From Plasmodiophora brassicae (Eukaryota; Endomyxa: Phytomyxea; Phytomyxea; Plasmodiophorida): a DNA stretch of 64,000 nucleotides. The DNA lies in assembly GCA_036867785.1 (NCBI GenBank), contig CP145410.1, forward strand, positions 1,364,001-1,428,000. Direction: 5' to 3'. The notes beneath the pieces were generated by a model. That model saw only the letters and a program-made list of their open reading frames with translations, had not been told where the DNA came from and ran no database searches. Positions 32,608-42,300 of this stretch are shown here, piece by piece; positions within the stretch are counted from its first letter, which is position 1; each line of letters opens with the position of its first letter. Made by a program: the position numbers and the translations under genes.

Positions 32608-33240
32608 ATGGTGAGGGTCACTGCCGCCATCGCTGCGTTCGTCATTGCAGGCCTCGCCGTTGCAGTTCGCCAACAGTCTCCGTCTGGCGTCTCGTCGGCG
32701 ATGTCCCAGAACGAATTTCAACCTGCCCAATTAGAGACCGTAACTGCTCCACGAATCACGCCAGGACAGCAAGTGCCACCACTTGCACAGTCATCGACGT
32801 CCGGAACCTTGCCGATATCAACCGACCAGCAACGCCAGGAACAGCAGGAAAACCAGAATGAGCTTCCTAGCATTCGTGACCTCCTTCCAGAGATGTTTCC
32901 ACCGATCAGGGGTGCCCAACCGCAACGGAACCAGGACTACTCGCTTCGCGTCTCTAGAGTTTTCCCAACGTCGTCGTTGAATGACGTACTTGAATACTGT
33001 GCCCCATCGTTCCGCCAGGATTTCACTGAGTTGTACACGTTCCTTTCCGAGGCCTTTATGCTCATACTCGAATACTTTGCCGAGCACGAACCAGTGCCAG
33101 CATGCAACTTTATGGGGTCGTCCCCGTTCAACCAGCTCTGGTCCTTGTTCCCATCGCAGCACGTCATCATTCAGGCCAGCGAGACCAGATCCTTGGTCTT
33201 CCTTCGTGCTGACTATAATGGTCTGCATCGCCCACTCTAA
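32608..33240 (+). CDS. Secreted or signal-anchored family protein, copy C
   Basis: 210 residues. Hydrophobic leader VTAAIAAFVIAGLAVAV, then SSAMSQNEFQPAQLE, ITPGQQVPP, a Gln-rich linker (TDQQRQEQQENQNE) and the core LPSIRDLLPEMFPP, RVFPTSSLNDVLEYCAPSF, LYTFLSEAFMLILEYF, AEHEPVPACNFM and SQHVIIQASETRSLVFLR. It shares most with copy A in the FPT..LN..L..C..SF segment and with copy B in the leader. Intron-free. Function unknown. Confidence 0.65.
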   Translation: MVRVTAAIAAFVIAGLAVAVRQQSPSGVSSAMSQNEFQPAQLETVTAPRITPGQQVPPLAQSSTSGTLPISTDQQRQEQQENQNELPSIRDLLPEMFPPIRGAQPQRNQDYSLRVSRVFPTSSLNDVLEYCAPSFRQDFTELYTFLSEAFMLILEYFAEHEPVPACNFMGSSPFNQLWSLFPSQHVIIQASETRSLVFLRADYNGLHRPL

Positions 33241-33341
33241 GCAACAATTACAGTACACATATATTGTTGGACGTCGATCAGATTGGAACAATGTATAAGT
33301 TGTTGCGTCCTTCGGGACGTCGCCGGTCAGGCGCTATAATA

Positions 33342-33752
33342 ATGGAGGAGCAGGTACAATACAGGCCTTTCGAACAGTCGTCGTCGTCAGATCGACTCCC
33401 ATCAGTACATCCTTTTCGAACTTTTGACGCCGCAAGGAATCGGTGGGACCCAAGGTCAAGAAGCCGTCACGACGCCTCTCCGACGACTGCTACTCTGCCG
33501 TGTCCACTGGCGGCCAAGCAACCACGAGTACAGCTGTTTTCCACAAGGCTTCGCGTCTGCTATTTCGTTGTTTCAGCGTCTGTTCTCCTCTTGTCTGCGA
33601 CGGGCCACAAGCACAGTGCGACGTCTATTTGGAAGTCATTCTCGTCTGACACTCCGAACAGCATACGTCCTCGGCACAGAAGGACCGCACGAATCGAGGC
33701 ATATGTGCCGGTTTACGCTGAGTGTATCACGCGTTCGAATATATGGCAATGA
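33342..33752 (+). CDS. Possible small single-pass membrane protein
   Basis: An open frame of 136 residues starting MEEQVQYRPFEQ, with one hydrophobic segment (VCYFVVSASVLLLSA) near residue 85 and a basic end. The topology resembles the N-terminus of a type II Golgi enzyme, but no catalytic domain follows in any frame before HEATR1. It may be a gene fragment or a chance frame. Confidence 0.25.
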   Translation: MEEQVQYRPFEQSSSSDRLPSVHPFRTFDAARNRWDPRSRSRHDASPTTATLPCPLAAKQPRVQLFSTRLRVCYFVVSASVLLLSATGHKHSATSIWKSFSSDTPNSIRPRHRRTARIEAYVPVYAECITRSNIWQ

Positions 33753-34096
33753 ATGCCTCCTATGCTCTGGCAGTCTGATAGTGCAGGATTCTTTCTCTCG
33801 CTCTCTGGATAACTGGTGCAAATCGTTTCGTCCTGTCGATCGAGACAGAATCGCGTCAAACTGCAGTACAGCAGTCGCTGAATCTCGTCATCATTCAACG
33901 ATAACTTGTGTGATTACTCAAGTTTACTACGATTGCGGTTTCGAGAACCCACGAGAACGGGAGGCAAACGCAAGACGCCCCCGCTGGTACGTATAGGCCG
34001 TTGGGCGTTGGCCCGCCGCCGGTAGCAGCATATCGCGGACTCCGTGGCGGACTCCGTGACTCTCGGAGCGATTCCGCGAAAGGACTGGGAACAAGA
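33753..34096. other. Intergenic upstream of HEATR1
   Basis: 344 bp with no recognisable gene. Short open frames on both strands do not resemble known proteins. The HEATR1 promoter should lie here. Confidence 0.4.
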
Positions 34097-37000
34097 ATGC
34101 CTTCCGTCACCACGCGGTTGGCCGGCCAGCTCTCGCGGCTGGCCAGCACTCGACAGTCACATGCGGTCACTGCATCTCGGCATCGAGATTCCTACCTTTT
34201 CGAAAACGGGTCGAAGCTTGATGATGAGACGGTGTTTGAGCAGGCCCGATCCGCACTGGGCGACTTGGCGCGCGTCGACCCCCGATTCCGTCCATTCCTT
34301 GAAGGCGAACTGTTTCGCTCTGGTGCATGGCAGGTCGACATTGACATGAAGGATGCTTTTGCGGCGTCTGCTACTTCATCCACCATCGGTGATCTGCTCA
34401 ACCTCCTATCGGCGTACTTCCTGTTGCCTTCCGCTCATGAAGTTTTCGAGTACCTGGTGCGGCATTATCACGTTCACCAACGAATGGTGGATGCAGTGCT
34501 TCGTGCAACGCTACCCTATCACGAAACCGGGCAGTTCGCCCGAATCCTTTCCTTGATCAAGCATTTCCCTGACCAGTGGGCGTTCCTTGAAACGGCCAAG
34601 AAGAATGGTGCGGCTGTGTCCCGAGCGACTGTTGTCGCTCGCATTAGGCGACGCCCAGAATTTCTTCGGACTGTCGTCCAGATCGGCATGTCAGGAGCGT
34701 CCCTGTTCCAGACGGGGCCATCCAATCGTGCGGCAATCGCGTTCATGGCCGCTGTCATCATCGACGTCATCGACAAAGGGTCTGTTCGTGAGCAGAACGT
34801 CCGAATATTGCTCCCGTTCCTTCATGACGCAATGTCTCAGCAAGATCCCGATCTGCGTTCGTGCGCCCTGATGGTCGCGGCCGTTGTCGGGCCGGTTGTA
34901 TCTAGTACGGCGCGTTCTGCCCTGTTGAACGACGTCCTCTTTGGGATCGAAGCGGGTGCACTGACCAATGCTATCACACGAAGCCTGCAATGTGCTGCCG
35001 TCCTGGCTGCAGACCCATCTGTTTCCATTTCAGACTCGACTGTGCAACGATTGAAGGCCGTATCGCGCCTGCCCGATGCTGTGGCAGAATTATCGTCGTC
35101 ACATGACATCTCATCATTGAACGCGCTGCTCAGTCCCAAGTCTGCTCCTGTCAACTCAACGCAACAGTCAGGACCAAAGTCGAAACCGGGTCGTCTGCGA
35201 GCGTTCATTCGTGAGGACAACATCTCGACCGCAACACCAGAGACGTATCTCGATCGCCTTCTCCTGCCGAACGTCTCTCGAGGGCTTGTCCTGGCCATCC
35301 TGCAGAGCGCCAACATTTGCGCCGTTGTCGACGCCGACGTTCTCGCTGATACGATCGTTCGCGCGCGGTTAATCCAACGCTTCCATGCCGATGAAACGGT
35401 GTTGGCCGCGATTGCGTCCCTGCAGCAGGTCCCGACGTCTCCCTCGCAGGTTGCCGTTGCCATTGCCGCTGGGCAGGTTGCTACCGATCACGTCATGCTT
35501 TCGGAACTTGTATGCAATGCCAAACTGCTGCTCGACGTTGTCCAGCGCTTCTCTGATCTCGTTCTGCCTTTCGTTTCTGACAACGTCGTACCGTTACTCT
35601 CCGATGGTGTTGTTTACGAATTCGTCCATCTTCTTCGCGACGCGAACGGCCTAGAACGTGTGATCTCCGCTGTCATAAAGACGTCTCCGTCTCGCGACGT
35701 GCAACGTCGCGTCTTCTGCCTATCGTCGCAATCGCCTGCCGTCCTGCTCGCGATCATGGAGCAGCAGTCAGCGACCCCGTTCACGTTTCTTTCGTCGATC
35801 TGGACGTCAAATCAGGCTCCCGTCTCTGCGCGACGTGCCGCTCTTCGTATCGCTGCCGATCTGGTCCGTTCCTGTGCGTCGTCTGTCGACCTGATCGTCC
35901 TCCTGCCGTACCTGCTTCCCGCTCTGCGAATCGACGACGGTCAGGCGCGCCAACTGGCAGCCGACATCGTGGACTTGTTGAGCCCAGCGACTGAGGCCCC
36001 GTTGTATTGCAACGCTGACGAGTTCGGGCCGGCCCTCTCACAGGCCACCGCCGGTACCCTTCGTCAGTTCGCTGGTCGTCTGCACGACGCCCGTAATGAG
36101 ATCGCCGCGGATGGCGAATGGGTTCGTCGTATGCCCGTCTCGAGCGATACAATCCGTGTCCTGATCGGGGAAACCGTCTACCCCGATGAGGACGTGATGT
36201 GCGCCGTTCTGGAATCGTTGCCTGCCGGCGGACCGATTCCAGACGATTGCCTGCCTGCTGCGGTTGCCAAACTGAATTCGGTCACTGCTCCCACCCTTGT
36301 TCGTCTGCTTCGGGAATCGACAACGCCGGCTGGTTCGGCCGCCTTGCTGGATGCTGTTTCGATGCCAGACGTGTTACGCGCCATCAACGAGCGCCATTAC
36401 AATGCCGTTGATGAAACCGTGCGACGTCGCTTCATTGGCGCGCTGCCCGAATTGTTGACCAAGGCGGCCGTCCCTGATGATCTGGCTGTCGTTCGTCGCC
36501 TGCTATCATCGCTACCGATCTCTGGCGAGTGTGCCGTGGGCGTGCTTCGACAGGAGGCGTGCCTTCGACGGAAGGTGGCGCTGCTCGATGCCTGGCGCCA
36601 ACCCAGCAATATCACCCACGACGCCGATGCCGACCTGTGCTCGATCCTGTTCGATCTGGTGTCCGTCGACCCGAACGACACCGAGTACGGTGTCCCCGAA
36701 ACCGCCCTGGCCGTGTTGACCGCTCTGGCCGAATTCGATCGTCTTCGCGTTTCCGACCCAACGACACTGGCGTCGATCATCGCTTGCCTCCAGGCGGATT
36801 CCCGTAATACTCGCAACGAGGCGCTGGCTCTGGTCGCCTCACTGCCGAAGGCCATCGTGAAACCGTGGGTTGTTCCAGCGTTCGCTGCCGTCACCTTATC
36901 GACCACGCTGCACGAGGACGACCCGTACGCGTTCAGCGTCGTGGAGAGCGCCCTACACGTTCTGGTGCCCATTGTCGCTAACGACGGCGACTCCCTGTCC

Positions 37001-39023
37001 ATCATCATGCAAGCGTTCGTCGACGCGTGGGGCAGGATCGCCACAGATTATCGTCTATCGCTCTTCATCGCCCTGGTCCGTTGCGTCGACGAAGGGTCGC
37101 TGCTGGGCCACTGCCTGGCTCGGCTGCTGAACGTGCAGGAGACGTCCGAGTTCGCTCATGCGCTCGCGTTGAAGTTCGACGGCAGGACGCAGATCGCGGC
37201 GCTGGCCGCCCTGATCGCCCCCGACGCGAAGCAACGACCCTCCAAGCGACGTCGCCGACAGGTCGCCCATGTCGAATGCTCGCTCGGGGTCCCGTTTGTC
37301 GCCGGGCACCTCGACAGCGACCTGTTCGTCTCCTGCATCGCATCGGACCCGAACACGTCGTTTGCCGACCTGTACACGGCTGCGTTCGCGTCGCTCAGCG
37401 ATTCGTTCGACGTGCGTGTCATCAATATCGTCGAGCGTGTCAACAAGTTGGTCGTGCTTCCATCGTTCCTGGACACGATGACGTCGTTGGTCGCCGACGC
37501 TGCTGTTCGCACGCGAGCCCTGCAATCGTTGAACGACAACCTGCTGAACCAGCCAAAGAACGTGCAGTACGACGGCGTCTCCGGCGATGTCGTTGCTCGT
37601 CTCGTGCATGTCCTGCTAGGGATCGCGGGCAGGCGCACCGCCCCAGAGGCGGACCGGCAGCTGGCACTCACTGCCGTCGAGGCGCTGCTGTCGGTGTCAG
37701 ACGACCAAGCGGCGTTCGGTGACGTCCTCCCCGTCTGCATGCGAATCGCCAAGGAGGCGTCGCCCGGTTCCGACCTGCTGGCGACCTCGTTGCTGACGGC
37801 GGGCGCCACATGCAACAGCGTCGGCGCTCGTGCGATTGCCCACGTTCCTACGCTGATGCCGTTGCTGATTGGCCACGTCACGGGCGGCGTCGATGGCATC
37901 TGTGAAGCCAGCCTGACGGCGCTCCTGGCCATCGTGTCCGCCATTCCCAAGTTCACGTCCCCGTACCTGGAGTCGCTGTTCCAGGCGATCCTGCCGGTCG
38001 CGTCGACGTTCGCGAACCTCATCGGCGCCATCCTGGAGCGCCTCGTTTCGGACGTCGGTGCACGGCTGCTGGTGCCATCGGTGATGAACGTCATTCAGGC
38101 GCAACGATCCGCTCAACTTATCCGGTTCCTGTCGGACGTTGTCGCGACCATGGACCCCAGCGACATCAAGCAGTTCAACGAGCCCGTCTTCAAGCTGTGC
38201 CTGTGGGCGTTCGCGGACGAGCACCTGGAACGGGACGGCGTCGCGCTCCTGCAGGGCCTCGCTGTGAAGCTGTCCGAGGATCAGTTCACGCCGCTGTTCA
38301 CGTCGCTGGTCGAGTGGTCGGGGCCGTCGGCCGGACCCAGGCATTGCACGCTACTCGCCATTGTCAACGGCCTGCTGGAGCAGCTGCAATCGCTGTTCGT
38401 CCCGTTCGTGAACATGGTTGTCGACGCGTGCGCCGCCGGGATGCTGACCAAGGATACGGCGCTGTGGAGGCGTCTGACGCCGCTGTGCATTGAAACCGTC
38501 CGCCTGGCGTGCGTTCACGATGACGGCGAATTCGTGTCCAAGCCGCGGTTCGACCTGATCATGCCGGCCCTGATCGACCAGATCGACGCTGCCGCCCGCG
38601 AACTGCCTCGTTCGTTGGAGACGAGTTCGGCGCTGACCGAGTTCGTCCAAGCGGGCCTGGCGCCATGCGTGGGCCAATTCGCGAGCACGTTCGCCCATGA
38701 GGTAAACATCGTGCGCGTTGAGCGGGTTCCACCACCTGTGGCTGACTGCCGATCTGCAGATGTACTGGAAGGAGCTGGTCCAGAGAGTGCTGATGAAGAC
38801 CCGTAGTTCGAACGCGCGTATTCGCTGGTCGGCGTTCCAGTGCCTGTACGCCATGATGGGCAGGGTCGGCGAGCCGATCCTGGTCCTCATGCCCGAAATG
38901 GTGCCCTTCATTGCCGAGGCCATGGAAGACGAGGACGCCGAGACCGAGCGTGCTGTCGCGCGCGTCGTCGCCCTGCTCGAGCGCCTGTCTGGTGAAAACC
39001 TGCAGGACTATATGTGTAAATGA
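34097..39023 (+). CDS. HEATR1: HEATR1/UTP10, U3 snoRNP (SSU processome) HEAT-repeat protein
   Basis: Nucleolar scaffold of the t-UTP/UTP-A complex, needed for rRNA transcription and 18S pre-rRNA processing. About 1,622 residues, shorter than the human protein (2,144). The N-terminus has the family leader: MPSVTTRLAGQLSRLAS, DPRFRPFLEGELF, LLNLLSAYFLLPSAHEVFEY with LVRHYHVH, and ATLPYHETGQFARIL (compare CVLPYHETRIFVRV). HEAT repeats follow throughout. The C-terminal block IPKFTSPYLESLFQAILPV and the last exon (MYWKELVQRVLMKTRSSNAR, EMVPFIAEAMEDEDAETERA) match the BP28CT region. A single intron, 38702-38759, was placed by frame (FAHE joined to MYWKE). Start ATG 34097 fits the family leader; an in-frame Met at 34001 would add unrelated residues. 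Confidence 0.93.
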
Positions 39024-39371
39024 CGGCCCCGTTTGCTTGCTGCTAGGTTGTCGCACGCCATGTACCTGCTGTGGGTCGTACATGTGTGCAGGTGCAGACT
39101 CCCGACCCGATGCTGTGTATGTATGTTTGTGTGCCCAAGAGGCGCGCCGGATCCCCATGTTCAGCAAACGCGCTCTACCTCACCTGAGGGTTAACATCGT
39201 CCAGGCGGGGGCGTCCGTGTCGGTGCGGGTCACGAGCAGTCCCAACTATAATTACCTTGTCGGGCGGCCGAATGGACCGTACCCTGGGTCGACTTCGAGT
39301 ACGTTGATTGATGGCCCAATGGCGGCATCGTAAGGTCTTGGTGGGGTAACCCAACCCGATCTCGGCGGGGT
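39024..39371. other. Intergenic between HEATR1 and the kinase gene
   Basis: 348 bp including a TG-rich stretch at about 39115-39140. No gene is visible. It holds the HEATR1 3' end and the kinase promoter. Confidence 0.5.
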
Positions 39372-42300
39372 ATGTTAGACGCCTCCGCGTCCTCGTTACG
39401 CTCCCCTGGGTGTACCGCCGGTCGAGGTCCGTTCGCCAGTGCACCCGGTCAACGCACCATCAGCGTCGACCTCGGTCTGGAAGGGCCATCGGAGCGGACC
39501 AGCGCCGTCGTGGTTAATTTGCTGTCTGCACAAGAACTGGAACGCGCATGCCCCACAGCAGCACCGGGAACGTGCCTGCTCTGGGTCAACCCTGGTGCGA
39601 CCCCGACCAACCTCGGCCTTGCCGTCAGACTCGGGTGTACGTTTGCTCACTTCGATCTTGGCATGGTCGTCACTCTGTCGCCGCCGGCACCATCGGAGGC
39701 CATGCCCATGCGCCTAAACAATGACGAACGACGTCGCCTGGCGAACATGGCATCGTCGTTCATCCCGCAGCTGAAGACGTTCGTGAAGAGCGTCGTCTGC
39801 TCGACGTTCTTCTCCGAGGGCGGCAACGACCCCATCGACGACGCCAGCGCCATCCGAGTACGACCAAGTCGAGCCGACGAGCCGGGCATGTTTGTCGTAC
39901 ATCGTCGAGATGGGGGCCCCTCTGATCCCGTCCCCGTCATGATTATCACCTGCGACGCTCTGCAACAGACCGTGTCGGGATATGCCCAAGGTCCCGGCCG
40001 GCCCTCAAGATCGCGAGTACTCTTTGTCCAGCCCCGCCGTCCCGCGCTCACAGGCAACGACGCCTGGGCGGGTCAGCTGCGGGCCTGGGGCGTACGACGA
40101 ACGCCGGCACCGTCCATGAAACCGACGCGTTCGCAGGTCGACCTCGCCGACGACCTCCTCGAGAGGATCAGCCTGCTGCCCGACAGGATCGACCTGCAAT
40201 CGGAATGGTCGGCGCACGTCCCGGAAGCAACGTGGCGCCAACGCGGGTCCATCTACGTCCTGGGCAGGATCCTCGAACGGCAAACGCGGTGCGACCCGAG
40301 GTCGGAATCGATGCACTCGGCGCTGGTCCGGCTGGCCGAGTCGGACCCGACTGCCTGCTCCGATGCCATCGACTTCGTCCTGGCCCGCCTGGCACGCCCG
40401 GCTTGCCCGTGCTCCGTCCCCCTTCGACGCCTGCTGTACCACCTGGTCGCCACGACGACGTCCGGAGCCATGATCGCCTGCACCGGCCAGCGGATGTCCA
40501 GGCTGTGGACCGCGCTTCATCGTGCGGCGCTCAGCGCGTACGAACCCGAGATGGCCGCGTTCAGCAAGCTGGGCGGCAGTGGTCACGACCCGGCCCCGGC
40601 CGGTGCCGTCGGCGAACTGACAGGGGACGAAGGCATGGCCGACGACGACGAACCATGGGCGGCGCCAGGCACAGCGAATGCAGTGTCCTCGCTGGGGGAG
40701 GCGGCTGGTCGCGTCATCATCCTGCGCGACGCCGCCGCTCTCGTTCGCCACCTTCGCGACTTCCGACGGGACGCCATCGCGAACCGAACGCTGGCGCCGA
40801 TATCGTCCCGGGCGCTATGGCGGCGCTGGGGTGCCGGCGGCGAGCCCCAGCGGCCGGTGCGATCGGGCGGCGACGACCCGGGCTCGACCGCCCTTCGCTA
40901 TGTCCTGCAGAGCGCGTACCACCTGCTGCAAGGCCTGGGCAGCGGGCAGGCCTGCCCGCTGTCCAGCGACTTCTTCTGCGACCTGGCCCTGTGCCTGGAC
41001 CGGGACCGGGCGCTCCTGGTCGGCCTGCTGGCGCGCCTGCGTTCGGACACGGCGCCGGCGGCAGTGTCGTCGTCCCGGGTCGCGGACGTCATCGGCGTCG
41101 TCATCCGACGCATCCGCGCCCTTGTTCGCGACGAACGGGACGACAACCAGCTGAACGCGCTGCTGGCCCTGCTGGCCGACGTCGTCGAGGCCCTGCCGGG
41201 CGCCTACCCGGACGCTGCCGAGTGCCTGGCCGGCCTGCCGATCGGCCGGTTCGCTCGTGCGTCAGGCCCCGCCTGGGCGTCCACCGTGCGCGCCTGGGCG
41301 TCCATCGTGCGCCACGATCGCACCGGGCGGGTCGACGACACGATCTGCGTCCACGTCGTGCCTCGTGTCCTGCGGTACGCGTCCCGGGCGGCCGACGACG
41401 GCCTGCTCGTCGTCCTCGACCTCGTCGCCGCCCTGGCCAGCGCCATCCCGCGGTTCACCCACACGCCCGAACGCGTCTCCAGCATCGTTGCTGCGCTCAA
41501 GGACGCCTTCCTGGGGCGATTGCCCCACTGGGTGCGGTCCGTCCCCGACGACGACATGGTCGGCCGGCTGACCGTGACCTTCTCGGCCGTCGCCCGCGCC
41601 GTCCCGATCGGCGAGGACGGCCCCTGGGCGCGGCACAGCGTCGAGGTCCTGTTCGGCGCGCTCCTGGCCGCGTACTGTCGCCGCACGCCCGCCTGGCGTC
41701 GTGCCGCGCTGCTTGCCGGCGCCCTGCGATCCCTGGCGAACAGCGGGTCGGCGCACGCCTGGGACGCGCTCCACGACCTGGCCGTCGCCGACTTCCTGGT
41801 CGGCGAGATCCGCCTGGAGGCGCAACCGCCCGACCCGGTCCTGACCGTTGCCATGCTGGGCGCCCTGCTGAGCAGGCAGGGCGGCGGCGCCGACACACAG
41901 CAGCGTCGTCGTCGGCGCGACTCGCGATCCCACAGCGCCATGATCGGGGACACGTTCTCGATGCCGCCCACGTCGCCCAGCGTGTCGCATCGGGCGGCGG
42001 CGTCGCCACACAAACGATCGCACAGCTTCACGACCAGCGACGACCTGTCGCCGCTGCCGGGGCAGCCGTCGACGTCGTCGTCGTCGCCTCGGGTGACCAC
42101 GATCGCCCGCCTGCGGTTGAATTCGATCCCGAACGCGGCGTCGGCCGAACCGTCCCTGGGCCAGCCGTCGTCGTCGTCCCGCCCGTCGAGTCGGCACGGC
42201 GCTCCCGTCAGGTCGCCCAGCGAGCACCGCGTCGTCGATGTCGCCACCTTTGTCCTGTCCACGACCGCATCCTTCGACGACGACGACGACGACGATGCCG

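Noticed and set aside
37055-38344. Several 180-310 codon antisense frames within HEATR1
   Set aside because: HEAT-repeat frame on the plus strand is continuous and homologous; the antisense products have no family resemblance.
39115-39140. TG-rich stretches as a general 3'-end signal (also 14855-14876 and 44750-44772)
   Set aside because: Two of the three tracts lie in introns, so they do not mark gene ends consistently.
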